A stretch of DNA of 64,000 nucleotides. It comes from Flavobacterium sp. GTDB taxonomy: Bacteria; Bacteroidota; Bacteroidia; Flavobacteriales; Flavobacteriaceae. Positions 34,942-44,734 of the stretch are shown piece after piece. The stretch lies in NCBI RefSeq assembly GCF_039595935.1, contig NZ_JBCNKR010000005.1, positions 434,001 to 498,000 of the forward strand. The letters are read 5' to 3'. Both the position numbers and the translations under genes were made by a program. Numbering within the stretch: position 1 is the stretch's first letter; every line of letters begins with the position of its first letter. Under the pieces are notes generated by a model, which was not told the DNA's origin, did not search any database, and was given only the letters and a program-made list of their open reading frames with translations.

Positions 34942-35748
34942 TTAAAAAAACACAAGCATCAACCACCAAAAAATGGGCACACTTTCGACCCAAAAGGAAG
35001 TATAATATTTGGAGCGTTCTGTATTGGCAAAGAAAATAAAAAGCATTAAAGTTACAACCATAATAAGGTTGATAATAAGATCGTGAACTGTAAAAGACAA
35101 AGTTCCTAAAACCCAAAACGGAACTAAAAGTGAAAATCCCAAAATCTTAGTTCGTTTTACGCCAATGGTCTGCGGAACAGTTTGCAAATGCGGATCATCA
35201 TTAGCTAAATCTAGAATTTCGAAAACCAAAATAAGCACAAAAACCAAAACAAAACGCTGAATGCATTTTATAAAAAAGTTGGCTGTAAACGGAATTTCGG
35301 CATTTATATACGGTAAAACCAAAGTCGCTCCCACCCAGCAAAGTGCTACGATATAAATTTTAACGCCTGCCCAGTTTCGGGCATTTTTTCTGTTTGGAAA
35401 AAACGGTAAAGTGTAAAGTGCTGTTATGACAAAAATCACAACAGAAACTATTTGGGTAATCAGCTTTAAATGAAAAAAATAGTATCCCACTAAAATAACC
35501 GAGATGAAACTCAAAACGGCAATAATTTTCAGCTGAGTTCCAATCGGATTTTTCTTTACCCGAACCAAGGCATCATATTTTACGAAATTATATCCTACAA
35601 TTGTTCCGAAAAAAACAAACAACGCCATTGGCTCATCATATTGAATATGAAAGAAATGAAATGTGATTCGAACCAAAGCATAACACGATAAAGCCACGTG
35701 AATGCTGCTGTTTAAATAAAAATCTAATATTTGTTTTAGAAGTTTCAT
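34942..35748 (-). CDS. UbiA-like membrane protein
   Basis: 268 aa with about eight transmembrane segments. FEILDLANDDPHLQTVPQTI followed by GVKR recalls the second DxxxD motif region of UbiA prenyltransferases, and GYNFVKYDALVRV the first, weakly. Assignment to the UbiA superfamily is probable but the catalytic motif is degenerate, so the enzyme may be inactive or divergent. Separate from the neighbouring GbsR operon, on the opposite strand. Confidence 0.6.
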   Translation of the reverse strand: MKLLKQILDFYLNSSIHVALSCYALVRITFHFFHIQYDEPMALFVFFGTIVGYNFVKYDALVRVKKNPIGTQLKIIAVLSFISVILVGYYFFHLKLITQIVSVVIFVITALYTLPFFPNRKNARNWAGVKIYIVALCWVGATLVLPYINAEIPFTANFFIKCIQRFVLVFVLILVFEILDLANDDPHLQTVPQTIGVKRTKILGFSLLVPFWVLGTLSFTVHDLIINLIMVVTLMLFIFFANTERSKYYTSFWVESVPIFWWLMLVFF

Positions 35749-35844
35749 GCCTCAAATCTAATCAATTGGTAACAAATCAACTCTTTAGTTAGAAATTTGA
35801 TAAAAATTGAAGTTAAAAATACCTATTAAATTATTAATAATACT

Positions 35845-35852
35845 TAATTTTG
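35845..35852 (+). promoter_or_regulatory. -7 promoter box for gcvP
   Basis: TAATTTTG matches TAnnTTTG, about 91 bases before the ATG chosen for gcvP. No -33 TTG at the ideal spacing. Confidence 0.5.
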
Positions 35853-35943
35853 CGCCACAAAAAAACAACACATTTACTTTTAAATGTTATTCGCACCTTA
35901 TAACCGTGCAGAATCGCATTCATTTAAAACATTAGATAGCTAC

Positions 35944-38793
35944 ATGAAAACAGATGCTTTTGCTTTAAGACACATTGGTCCAAGAGAAACTGATCTTCAG
36001 CACATGCTGAAAACTATTGGAGTTGATTCGATTGAACAACTTGTTTACGAAACCCTTCCGGACGATATTCGTTTAAAAGCGCCTTTGAATTTAGACCCTG
36101 CTATGACAGAATTCGAATTTGCAAATCATATTCGCGAATTAGGAAAGAAAAACAAAACATTTAAATCATACATTGGCTTGGGTTATCACCCAACTATTGT
36201 TCCGGCTCCAATTCAGAGAAATATCTTCGAAAATCCAGGATGGTATACAGCTTATACGCCTTACCAGGCAGAAATTGCTCAAGGTCGTCTTGAAGCGATT
36301 TTAAATTTCCAAACAACTGTTATCGAATTAACAGGAATGGAAATTGCAAACGCTTCTTTACTTGATGAAGGAACTGCTGCTGCAGAAGCAATGGCTTTGT
36401 TGTTTGACGTTCGTACTCGTGACCAAAAGAAAAACAATACACACAAATTCTTCGTTTCTGAAGAAATTTTACCTCAAACTTTATCAGTTTTACAAACGCG
36501 TTCGACTCCAATCGGAATTGAATTAGTTGTTGGAAACCACGAAACATTTGATTTTTCAAATGAATTTTTCGGAGCGATTTTACAATATCCAGGAAAATAC
36601 GGTCAAGTAAACGATTATAGTGCTTTTGTTGCTAAAGCAAAAGAAAACGAAATCAAAGTTGCATTCGCAGCAGATATTTTATCATTGGCAACTTTAACTT
36701 CTCCAGGAGAAATGGGAGCTGCGGTTGTTGTTGGAACAACACAACGTTTTGGTGTACCAATGGGTTACGGTGGTCCTCACGCTGCTTATTTTGCAACTAA
36801 AGATGAGTACAAGCGTTCTATGCCAGGTCGTATCATCGGAGTTTCTGTTGATGCAAATGGAAACCGCGCTTTACGTATGGCTTTAGGAACTCGTGAACAG
36901 CACATCAAACGTGAAAAAGCGACTTCTAACATTTGTACTGCTCAGGTATTATTAGCAGTTATGGCTGGAATGTACGCAGTTTATCACGGGCCAGAAGGAT
37001 TGAAATACATTGCAAATAAAGTTCACGCATCTGCGGTTACTACTGCCGAAGCTTTAAATAAATTAGGAGTTTATCAAACCAATACAGCTTACTTTGACAC
37101 GATTTTAGTAAAAGCTGATGCTCAAAAAGTAAAAGCTGCTGCTGAGAAAAACAAAGTAAACTTCTTCTACCCTGATGCTGATTCAGTTTCGATTTCGTTA
37201 AACGAAACAACTTCAGTTGCAGACATCAACCAAATTATTGCGATTTTTGCTGAGGCTTTAGGAAAAGAAACTGTTACGGTTTCTGAATTAACTTCTGCAA
37301 GCCAATTACCGGCTTCATTAGAAAGAACATCTTCTTTCTTAACGCATGATGTTTTCAACAATCATCATTCAGAAAGTCAGTTAATGCGTTATATCAAAAA
37401 ATTAGAGCGTAAAGATTTATCATTGAATCACTCAATGATTTCATTAGGTTCTTGTACAATGAAATTAAACGCAGCTTCAGAAATGCTGCCTCTTTCAATG
37501 CCAAACTGGAACAGCATTCACCCGTTTGCACCAGTTGACCAAGTAGAAGGTTACCTTACAATGCTTAAAAAATTAGAGCAGCAATTAAATGTAATTACTG
37601 GATTTGCCGGAACAACTTTGCAACCAAACTCAGGAGCTCAAGGAGAATATGCTGGATTAATGGCCATTCGTGCTTACCACATGTCAAGAAACGAAGGTCA
37701 CCGTAATGTATGTTTAATTCCTTCATCGGCTCACGGAACAAACCCTGCTTCTGCAGCGATGGCTGGAATGAAAATCATTGTTACGAAAACGACTCCAGAA
37801 GGAAACATTGACGTAGAAGATTTAAGAGAAAAAGCGATTGAACACAAAGATGATTTATCTTGTTTAATGGTAACGTATCCTTCTACTCACGGAGTTTTCG
37901 AATCTTCAATTATCGAAATCACAAAATTAATCCACGAAAACGGTGGATTAGTATATATGGATGGTGCAAACATGAACGCACAAGTTGGATTAACAAATCC
38001 TGCTACAATTGGTGCTGACGTTTGTCACTTAAACTTACACAAAACATTCGCTATTCCTCACGGTGGTGGCGGACCTGGAGTTGGACCAATCTGCGTGAAC
38101 GAAAAATTAGTTCCGTTCTTGCCTACAAACCCAATCTTAAATGTTGGTGGCGAACAAGCGATTACAGCTATTTCATCTGCACCTTACGGATCTGCTTTAG
38201 TTTGTTTAATTTCTTACGGTTACATCACTATGATGGGAGCTGAAGGATTAAAAAGTGCTACAGAGCATGCTATCTTGAACGCAAACTACATGAAAGCACG
38301 TTTTGAAGGTCACTATCCAATTCTTTATACAGGAGAATGCGGAAGAGCAGCTCACGAAATGATTCTAGATTGCCGTTCATTTAAAGAAAACGGAATCGAA
38401 GTTGGTGATATCGCAAAACGTTTAATGGATTATGGTTTCCACGCTCCAACGGTTTCTTTCCCAGTTGCAGGAACTTTAATGATTGAGCCAACAGAATCTG
38501 AAGATTTAGCGGAATTAGATCGTTTCTGCGATGCGCTTATCTCAATCAGAAAAGAAATCGAAGCTGCAACTGCTGATGACAAAAACAATGTATTGAAAAA
38601 TGCACCTCACACATTAGCCATGTTAACTTCTGATTCTTGGGATTTCCCTTATTCTAGAGAAACAGCGGCTTATCCATTAGATTACATTGCTGACAATAAA
38701 TTCTGGCCATCTGTTCGTCGTGTAGACGATGCATACGGTGACAGAAACTTAGTTTGCAGCTGTGCTCCTATTGAAGCATATATGGAAAACTAA
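35944..38793 (+). CDS. gcvP: Glycine dehydrogenase (decarboxylating), P-protein
   Basis: PLP enzyme of the glycine cleavage system: decarboxylates glycine and loads the methylamine on GcvH. 949 aa from the ATG at 35944 (MKTDAFALRHIGPRE); the 20-codon extension from 35884 is not typical for the family. Homodimer type with N- and C-terminal PLP-dependent halves fused. The PLP lysine is in HLNLHKTFAIPHGGGGPGVG (about residue 700). The partner genes gcvT/gcvH are not in the window. Confidence 0.96.
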   Translation: MKTDAFALRHIGPRETDLQHMLKTIGVDSIEQLVYETLPDDIRLKAPLNLDPAMTEFEFANHIRELGKKNKTFKSYIGLGYHPTIVPAPIQRNIFENPGWYTAYTPYQAEIAQGRLEAILNFQTTVIELTGMEIANASLLDEGTAAAEAMALLFDVRTRDQKKNNTHKFFVSEEILPQTLSVLQTRSTPIGIELVVGNHETFDFSNEFFGAILQYPGKYGQVNDYSAFVAKAKENEIKVAFAADILSLATLTSPGEMGAAVVVGTTQRFGVPMGYGGPHAAYFATKDEYKRSMPGRIIGVSVDANGNRALRMALGTREQHIKREKATSNICTAQVLLAVMAGMYAVYHGPEGLKYIANKVHASAVTTAEALNKLGVYQTNTAYFDTILVKADAQKVKAAAEKNKVNFFYPDADSVSISLNETTSVADINQIIAIFAEALGKETVTVSELTSASQLPASLERTSSFLTHDVFNNHHSESQLMRYIKKLERKDLSLNHSMISLGSCTMKLNAASEMLPLSMPNWNSIHPFAPVDQVEGYLTMLKKLEQQLNVITGFAGTTLQPNSGAQGEYAGLMAIRAYHMSRNEGHRNVCLIPSSAHGTNPASAAMAGMKIIVTKTTPEGNIDVEDLREKAIEHKDDLSCLMVTYPSTHGVFESSIIEITKLIHENGGLVYMDGANMNAQVGLTNPATIGADVCHLNLHKTFAIPHGGGGPGVGPICVNEKLVPFLPTNPILNVGGEQAITAISSAPYGSALVCLISYGYITMMGAEGLKSATEHAILNANYMKARFEGHYPILYTGECGRAAHEMILDCRSFKENGIEVGDIAKRLMDYGFHAPTVSFPVAGTLMIEPTESEDLAELDRFCDALISIRKEIEAATADDKNNVLKNAPHTLAMLTSDSWDFPYSRETAAYPLDYIADNKFWPSVRRVDDAYGDRNLVCSCAPIEAYMEN

Positions 38794-38819
38794 GAAATTC
38801 GTTTTTTTATACATATTTC

Positions 38820-38852
38820 AAACCCGACAGGTTTTAAAAACCTGTCGGGTTT
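38820..38852 (+). terminator. CCCGACAGG-family terminator of gcvP
   Basis: AACCCGACAGGTTTT/AAAACCTGTCGGGTT stem followed by TTATTTTTTT, 27 bases after the gcvP stop. Confidence 0.85.
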
Positions 38853-39135
38853 ATTTTTTTGTTTTAAGTCGACACTTTTCCTTTTTATAACATTCCTTTC
38901 AATTCTTCTTATTTTTATAACATTCTAAAATAAAACAGTGAAATAAAAATAAGCTCACTAATCAATCTCAAACGTTTGAAATCTCGTAAAAATTAAAAAA
39001 TCATTAGAAAATAACCATTATATCATCCAAAAAATCGTTATTTCACAATTATATGCGTGCATAGTATTTTTTATGATAGTTATCATATTTTTATTTATAC
39101 TTTAGCATGAAATTTATCGGATAATTAAGGGAAAA
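38853..39135. other. Regulatory gap upstream of KAS III gene
   Basis: No gene. Contains the motif TTATATGCGTGCAT (39049-39062, see separate entry) and the perfect dyad TATGATA-GT-TATCATA (39072-39087). No exact -7 box; TACTTTAG (39099-39106) is one mismatch away. Confidence 0.5.
39049..39062 (+). promoter_or_regulatory. Putative operator TTATATGCGTGCAT, site 1
   Basis: A 14-base string whose core TATGCGTGCATA is a perfect dyad (TATGC-GT-GCATA). The identical 14-mer stands upstream of the acyl-CoA dehydrogenase gene on the minus strand (53242-53255), overlapping its -33 element. Confidence 0.6.
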
Positions 39136-40194
39136 ATGAAAATAAAAATTATTGGTATTGGGAGCTACATTCCTAATTTAGAAGTTAAAAATACAGATTT
39201 TGACAAGCATATTTTTTTGAATGAGGATGGAACTCCTTTTGGTTATCCGAATGAAGTCGTTATTAAAAAATTCAAAGGCATTACCGGAATCGAAAACCGC
39301 CGTTATGCTGAATCTCAATACAATGCCTCTGATTTAGCCTTTTTTGCAGCCGAAAAAGCAATTGCAAATGCAGGAATTGATGCCGAGACTTTAGACTACA
39401 TTATTTTCGCCCATAATTTTGGTGATGTAAAAAACGGAACACATCAAACTGATATTCTGCCAAGTTTAGCAACACGAGTTAAAAACAAATTAGGGATTAA
39501 AAATCCTAAATGTGTGGCTTATGATATTTTATTTGGATGCCCGGGCTGGATTGAAGGTGTTTTGCAAGCGAATGCATTTATCAAATCGGGAATGGCAAAA
39601 AGAGTTATGGTAATTGGTGCCGAAACTTTATCAAGGGTTGTCGACGACCACGATCGTGATTCTATGATTTATTCAGACGGTGCCGGAGTTTCAATTTTAG
39701 AAGCTTCTACTGATGAAGCTGGATTGTTATCTTACGAAAGTGCCACTTTTGCAAATGACGAAGCGAATTATCTTTTCTTCGGAAAATCATACAATCCAGA
39801 TTTAGACCCAGACATCAAATATATTAAAATGTACGGCCGTAAAATTTACGAGTTTGCCTTAAGCAATGTTCCGTGCGCTATGAAAAGCTGTTTAGACAAA
39901 AGCGGTATTGATATAAGCGAAGTGAAAAAAATCCTGATTCATCAGGCAAATGAAAAAATGGACGAAGCGATTATCGAACGTTTCTACAAACTTTACGATA
40001 AAACTGCTCCTAAAGATATTATGCCAATGAGTATTCATGATTTAGGAAACAGCAGTGTTGCAACCGTTCCTACTTTATATGATTTGATTTTACAAGGAAA
40101 GATCGAAAACCACGAAATCAATAAAGGCGATGTTCTAATTTTTGCTTCAGTTGGAGCTGGAATGAATATTAATGCTTTTGTATATCGATACTAG
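39136..40194 (+). CDS. KAS III-like beta-ketoacyl synthase (FabH family)
   Basis: 352 aa thiolase-fold condensing enzyme. The Cys-His-Asn triad is visible: Cys135 in LFGCPGW, His269 in LIHQANEKM and Asn305 in LGNSSVATVP. Initiates fatty acid or related acyl chains by condensing acyl-CoA with malonyl-ACP. The insertion FLNEDGTPFGYPNEVVIKKF near the N-terminus is absent from E. coli FabH, so the acyl substrate may differ; this family includes 'ketoacyl-ACP synthase III' paralogues outside the fab operon. Confidence 0.85.
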   Translation: MKIKIIGIGSYIPNLEVKNTDFDKHIFLNEDGTPFGYPNEVVIKKFKGITGIENRRYAESQYNASDLAFFAAEKAIANAGIDAETLDYIIFAHNFGDVKNGTHQTDILPSLATRVKNKLGIKNPKCVAYDILFGCPGWIEGVLQANAFIKSGMAKRVMVIGAETLSRVVDDHDRDSMIYSDGAGVSILEASTDEAGLLSYESATFANDEANYLFFGKSYNPDLDPDIKYIKMYGRKIYEFALSNVPCAMKSCLDKSGIDISEVKKILIHQANEKMDEAIIERFYKLYDKTAPKDIMPMSIHDLGNSSVATVPTLYDLILQGKIENHEINKGDVLIFASVGAGMNINAFVYRY

Positions 40195-40199
40195 TATTT

Positions 40200-40251
40200 A
40201 GTCGCAATTTACACTCGCAGTGACCAGTTCTACAAATTGTAAACTGCGACT
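40200..40251. repeat. Inverted repeat AGTCGCAATTTACA
   Basis: AGTCGCAATTTACA (40200-40213) and TGTAAACTGCGACT (40238-40251), related to the CAGTCGCAGTCACAG repeats at 8591 and 16967. Confidence 0.65.
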
Positions 40252-40266
40252 TTAAACTGAAAACTA

Positions 40267-40300
40267 AAAAAAGTCCGCATCTTATAGTGCGGACTTTTTT
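40267..40300 (+). terminator. Rho-independent terminator
   Basis: AAAAAAGTCCGCA/TGCGGACTTTTTT hairpin after the KAS III gene; near-perfect stem with a T-run. Confidence 0.85.
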
Positions 40301-40302
40301 AG

Positions 40303-40310
40303 TATATTTG
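40303..40310 (+). promoter_or_regulatory. -7 promoter box for methyltransferase gene
   Basis: TATATTTG, an exact TAnnTTTG, begins directly behind the terminator and 33 bases before the ATG at 40336. No ideal -33 TTG. Confidence 0.5.
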
Positions 40311-40335
40311 CGCCTTTGTTGTTAAAAACTATAAA

Positions 40336-40863
40336 ATGTACGAAAAAACGTTTCCGAATAAAAGATTTAGACTTACCCTTGAATTTTTAAAAAAGCACGT
40401 TAACACATCTGAAACTATTTTTGATTTTGGTGTACCAAATCCATTTTCTAAAATAATGGAAGAAAACGGCTATACAGTAAAAAACACCAAAGGCGAAGAT
40501 TTAGATAACGATCATACTGCTTTACAAACAGAAGAATATACCGTTTTTACAGCATTTGAAATTTTCGAACATTTACTAAATCCATACACGGTTTTAGAAA
40601 ACGTAAAATGTGATAAATTATTGATTTCAATTCCGTTGCGTTTATGGTTTTCGTCAGCTTATCGTTCTAAAACGGATATGTGGGACAGACATTATCACGA
40701 ATTTGAAGACTGGCAGTTAGACTGGCTTTTAGAAAAAACGGGATGGGAAATTACTGATCGACTTCAATTTACACATCCGGTGAAAAAGCTTGGACTTAGA
40801 CCATTATTACGATATTTCACTCCAAGATATTATATTGTTGTGGCAGAGAAAGTAAAGAAATAA
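40336..40863 (+). CDS. Class I SAM-dependent methyltransferase
   Basis: 175 aa. IFDFGVPNPFSKIMEENGY is a slightly atypical glycine-poor motif I. TVFTAFEIFEHLLNPYTVLE resembles the E-H motif region of methyltransferase type 11 proteins, and DRHYHEFEDWQLDWLLEKTG the C-terminal motif of that group. Substrate unknown. A glycosyltransferase gene follows on the same strand. Confidence 0.75.
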   Translation: MYEKTFPNKRFRLTLEFLKKHVNTSETIFDFGVPNPFSKIMEENGYTVKNTKGEDLDNDHTALQTEEYTVFTAFEIFEHLLNPYTVLENVKCDKLLISIPLRLWFSSAYRSKTDMWDRHYHEFEDWQLDWLLEKTGWEITDRLQFTHPVKKLGLRPLLRYFTPRYYIVVAEKVKK

Positions 40864-40950
40864 GATTGCAGATTAACGATTTTAAATTTTTGATTTTAGA
40901 TGACTTCCACACAATCTAAAATCTAAAGTCTAAAATCTAAAATTTTCTAA

Positions 40951-41799
40951 ATGAGATATTACATCGTTATTCCCGCACACAACGAGCAAGATTTAATTGG
41001 CCTTACTTTACAATCTTTGGTTTCTCAGACTGTGCTACCATCAAAAATTGTGGTTGTTAATGATAATTCGACTGATAAAACGGAAGAAGTTGTTTTAGGA
41101 TTTGCAAAGGATAATCCTTTTATTTCTGTTGTAAACAAAACTTCGGATGCAATTCATTTACCGGGAAGCAAAGTAATTCAGGCATTTCAAAAAGGTTTTG
41201 AAACTTTGGATGCTGATTATGATATTATTGTAAAAATAGACGGTGATTTAATTTTTCCTCCAAATTACTTTGAAACTATAATCAAACATTTCGAATCTGA
41301 TGCTAAAATCGGAATGGCTGGCGGATTCTGCTACATCGATAAAAACGGCGAATGGGTTTTAGAAAACCTAACCGATAAAGATCACATTCGCGGAGCGCTA
41401 AAAGCGTACAGAAAAGAAACATTTCAGCAAATTGGCGGTTTAAAACCTGCAATGGGCTGGGATACCGTTGATGAATTATTGTGTAAATATTACGGATGGA
41501 AAATTGTTACTGATGAATCTTTACATGTAAAACATCTTAAACCAACAGGTGCCAATTACAACAAAACGGCCCGCTATAAGCAAGGTGAGGCTTTTTACAC
41601 TTTAGGATATGGTTTTTGGATTACAGCAATTGCATCGGCAAAATTGGCGATGATGAAGAAAAAACCATTTCTGTTTTTAGATTACATTAAAGGTTTTTTG
41701 AAAGCCAAAAAAGCCAAAACGCCTTTATTAGTAACTCCTGAACAAGCTAAATTTATTAGAAATTATCGTTTGCAGAAAATGAAACAAAAGTTAATTTGA
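40951..41799 (+). CDS. Family 2 glycosyltransferase
   Basis: 282 aa GT-A enzyme: YIVIPAHNEQDLIGLTLQSL, VNDNSTDKT, then KIDGDLIFPPNYF as the DXD region. No long membrane segment, though the C-terminal half is hydrophobic (FWITAIASAKLAMM). The acceptor is likely a cell-envelope glycolipid or polysaccharide; unproven. Confidence 0.85.
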   Translation: MRYYIVIPAHNEQDLIGLTLQSLVSQTVLPSKIVVVNDNSTDKTEEVVLGFAKDNPFISVVNKTSDAIHLPGSKVIQAFQKGFETLDADYDIIVKIDGDLIFPPNYFETIIKHFESDAKIGMAGGFCYIDKNGEWVLENLTDKDHIRGALKAYRKETFQQIGGLKPAMGWDTVDELLCKYYGWKIVTDESLHVKHLKPTGANYNKTARYKQGEAFYTLGYGFWITAIASAKLAMMKKKPFLFLDYIKGFLKAKKAKTPLLVTPEQAKFIRNYRLQKMKQKLI

Positions 41800-41878
41800 T
41801 TGCCAAAACAGTCGAAAAAACTGAACTCATAACTCATAACTCATAACTTCTTTTTACCTTAGCAAATATTTAAAACTT

Positions 41879-42628
41879 ATGATGCTAATTCGTTATTTAT
41901 CTCAAATAGGAAGATATTTTTTAATGCTCAAGGAAATTTTCAATAAACAGACCAAATGGCCTGTTATGCGAAATTTAATTTTCAAGGAAATTGATGATTT
42001 AATTATTGACTCTCTTGGAATCGTTTGCTTTATATCTTTCTTCGTTGGAGGTGTTGTTTCTATTCAAACAGCATTAAACTTAACAAACCCTTTAATTCCA
42101 AAATATTTAATTGGTTTCGCCACACGTCAATCTGTAATTTTAGAATTTGCCCCTACTTTTATTTCGGTAATTATGGCCGGAAAAATGGGTTCTTTCATTA
42201 CATCAAGTATTGGAACAATGCGCGTTACAGAACAAATTGATGCGCTAGAAGTTATGGGAGTAAACTCTCTTAATTATTTAGTTTTTCCAAAAATTATTGC
42301 CTTGCTATTGTATCCGTTCGTAATTGGAATCAGTATGTTTTTAGGGATTTTTGGTGGATGGCTTGCAGGTGTTTATGGTGGTTTTACCACTAGTGCCGAT
42401 TTTATTTCCGGAGCACAAATGGAGTTTATTCCGTTTCACATTACGTATGCTTTCATCAAAACATTAATATTTGCTATGTTGTTAGCAACAATTCCATCAT
42501 TTCACGGATATTATATGAAAGGTGGAGCTCTTGAAGTTGGTAAAGCAAGTACAATTTCGTTTGTTTGGACATCAGTATCCATCATTCTTTTTAATTATAT
42601 ACTAACACAATTGTTATTAGGATCATGA
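41879..42628 (+). CDS. MlaE-family ABC transporter permease
   Basis: 249 aa integral membrane protein with about five helices: LGIVCFISFFVGGVVSIQTA, MAGKMGSFITSSIGTMRVTEQI (MlaE signature with EQIDAL), LLATIPSFHGYYMKGGALEV near the C-terminus. Part of a lipid transporter keeping outer-membrane asymmetry. Overlaps the ATP-binding gene by four bases (ATGA). Confidence 0.9.
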   Translation: MMLIRYLSQIGRYFLMLKEIFNKQTKWPVMRNLIFKEIDDLIIDSLGIVCFISFFVGGVVSIQTALNLTNPLIPKYLIGFATRQSVILEFAPTFISVIMAGKMGSFITSSIGTMRVTEQIDALEVMGVNSLNYLVFPKIIALLLYPFVIGISMFLGIFGGWLAGVYGGFTTSADFISGAQMEFIPFHITYAFIKTLIFAMLLATIPSFHGYYMKGGALEVGKASTISFVWTSVSIILFNYILTQLLLGS

Positions 42629-43386
42629 TAGAAGTAAAAAATGTAGAAAAATCATTTGGTGACAGCAAAGTCCTTAAAGGAGTTTCGACAGTTTTTGAAA
42701 CTGGAAAGACCAACCTGATTATTGGACAAAGTGGATCTGGGAAAACTGTTTTATTAAAAACCTTATTAGGAATTCATACGCCAGATAATGGAACAATTGA
42801 ATTTGACGGAAGGGTTTATTCTGAATTAGATCCGGATGAAAAAAGAGAATTAAGAACCGAAATTGGAATGGTTTTTCAGGGAAGTGCTTTATTCGATTCG
42901 ATGACAGTTGAAGAGAATGTAGCTTTTCCTCTTAAAATGTTTACCAACGATAATAAAGCCAAAATTAAAGAACGTGTTGATTTTGTTTTAGAAAGAGTAA
43001 ACCTTATCGATGCACACAAAAAACTGCCGTCTGAGATCTCAGGAGGTATGCAGAAACGTGTGGCGATTGCCCGCGCTATTGTAAACAACCCAAAGTATTT
43101 ATTTTGTGATGAGCCAAACTCTGGTCTGGATCCAAATACCTCAACTTTAATTGACAACCTGATTCAGGAAATTACGCGTGAATATAATATCACAACTGTG
43201 ATTAATACACACGATATGAACTCTGTAATGGAAATTGGAGAGAATATTGTTTTTCTTAAAAAAGGACTTAAAGCCTGGCAGGGAACTAAAGAAGAAATCT
43301 TTAGAACAGATAATAAAGACATTGTCAAGTTTGTTTATTCTTCAAACTTATTCAAGAAAGTACGTGAAGCGTATTTGAAAGGCTAA
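42625..43386 (+). CDS. MlaF-type ABC transporter ATP-binding protein
   Basis: 253 aa. Walker A GQSGSGKTVLLKTL, Q-loop VFQGSALFDS, signature SEISGGMQKRVAIARA (GGMQKR is characteristic of MlaF), Walker B YLFCDEPNSGLDP and H-loop NTHDMNS. Couples ATP hydrolysis to MlaE lipid transport. The substrate-binding MlaD is not adjacent on the other side. Confidence 0.92.
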   Translation: MIEVKNVEKSFGDSKVLKGVSTVFETGKTNLIIGQSGSGKTVLLKTLLGIHTPDNGTIEFDGRVYSELDPDEKRELRTEIGMVFQGSALFDSMTVEENVAFPLKMFTNDNKAKIKERVDFVLERVNLIDAHKKLPSEISGGMQKRVAIARAIVNNPKYLFCDEPNSGLDPNTSTLIDNLIQEITREYNITTVINTHDMNSVMEIGENIVFLKKGLKAWQGTKEEIFRTDNKDIVKFVYSSNLFKKVREAYLKG

Positions 43387-43424
43387 AAGTTTTTTAAAAT
43401 TTCAAATCTTAGAAATATCAATAC

Positions 43425-43469
43425 AAAAATCCCAAATTCCAATTTTAAAAGTCTGGAATTTGGGATTTT
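43425..43469. terminator. Bidirectional terminator
   Basis: AAAATCCCAAATTCCA and TGGAATTTGGGATTTT flank a 12-base loop between convergent genes. Confidence 0.85.
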
Positions 43470-43500
43470 CAATTTATCTCCTCTTTTTGAAATTAGGTCT

Positions 43501-44043
43501 TTATTTATTGAAATTAGGTGAGTATGTTTCAAACTTTAATTTACCAACGTCTTCTAAAAACAATTTTAATTCATCTGAATGTTTCTGCGAATTCAATCTA
43601 ACTATAGATTCTTTTTCTAAATGATTATCACTTAATAAAACAAAATCCTGAACGGCAAATTTATAACTTACATCTGCACCTCCGGCACTTAGATAATCAT
43701 TTCGCTGAAATACATTTTTATATAGAATAGAGAATATCTTATTGTTTTTAGGGTTTGTCTTTTTTGAGTAAAATTCAAAGTTTAAAAAAGACAATGTTCT
43801 ATAAAGCTCATCATTATGAATTTTAAAACCAACTTTAGAAAAGGTCAATGCCAGCAATGATATTCCTAAAATTGAAAAAACGAACAACATAATAAAAAAA
43901 ACATAATTCAATTCTTCAATCTTGTGGTTAAAAAATGTTCCCCAGCCAATATAAGAGAAATATAAGAAAAAAAAGGCTGGCACCAATAACATTGCTTTTT
44001 GCTTAAATTCAAAATTATCGTTTAGTATTACTTTATTCATCAT
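43501..44043 (-). CDS. Hypothetical protein with two membrane helices
   Basis: 180 aa. Two hydrophobic segments (about residues 17-35 and 45-65) followed by a soluble domain of about 110 residues. No family recognised. Starts five bases after the SprT-like gene, so likely co-transcribed. Confidence 0.7.
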   Translation of the reverse strand: MMNKVILNDNFEFKQKAMLLVPAFFFLYFSYIGWGTFFNHKIEELNYVFFIMLFVFSILGISLLALTFSKVGFKIHNDELYRTLSFLNFEFYSKKTNPKNNKIFSILYKNVFQRNDYLSAGGADVSYKFAVQDFVLLSDNHLEKESIVRLNSQKHSDELKLFLEDVGKLKFETYSPNFNK

Positions 44044-44048
44044 GTTAT

Positions 44049-44654
44049 TTAATTTTTCACTGGCAAAAGTTCCACCTCAGCATTTGGATTAAAAAGATAG
44101 GTTCTTCCTGAGCTTATTTCAAGACACTCAAAACGTTTTGTTCTTACGGCTATTTTCTTGAAAATTTTGCCATTTTTAATTCTGAAAATGCTTCCGTATG
44201 GAATTTCAAAAATGTAGTTTTTATCGTTTGCTAAATCATATTGTTTTAATGCCAAAGATAAAGTCGTATCTGTATCGCTGCTTGCTGATGGATTTTTAAA
44301 ATGTCTTGCCAGCAAAGGTAAAAGCTGACTAGGAAATATCTCCGGACGTATAAATGGAACCATTAAACGCTGAAAAGTATATTTCCACTCGTTTCCGTGC
44401 GGTTTTATATTTCGTCCAAATTTTTCAAAAGCAACTAAATGTGCAATTTCATGAACGAGTGTAATCAAAAACCTGTATTTATTCAAACTTGCATTAACCG
44501 TAATTTCATGTTTCCCACTTGGTCCGCGTCTATAATCACCATGACGCGTCTGACGCTCGTTTACAATCTTCAAATGAACCTGATTGGCCACTATCAAATC
44601 AAAAACAGGCTTGACTGCGTGTTCGGGAATGTATTTTGCTAAAGTTTCGTTCAA
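44049..44654 (-). CDS. SprT-like zinc metallopeptidase-fold protein
   Basis: 201 aa. The zinc motif LVHEIAHLVAFEKF with a downstream His in KPHGNEWKYTF gives the HExxH...H pattern of SprT-like domains. The family includes DNA-protein crosslink proteases; bacterial SprT roles are poorly known. Cytosolic. Confidence 0.85.
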   Translation of the reverse strand: MNETLAKYIPEHAVKPVFDLIVANQVHLKIVNERQTRHGDYRRGPSGKHEITVNASLNKYRFLITLVHEIAHLVAFEKFGRNIKPHGNEWKYTFQRLMVPFIRPEIFPSQLLPLLARHFKNPSASSDTDTTLSLALKQYDLANDKNYIFEIPYGSIFRIKNGKIFKKIAVRTKRFECLEISSGRTYLFNPNAEVELLPVKN

Positions 44655-44734
44655 TTTAAAGTTAAATGTTATTTGTTAAATGTTAGAAGTTTTCTCCCGA
44701 CATTGGACTTTGGAATTTATTTCTTGGAATTTAA

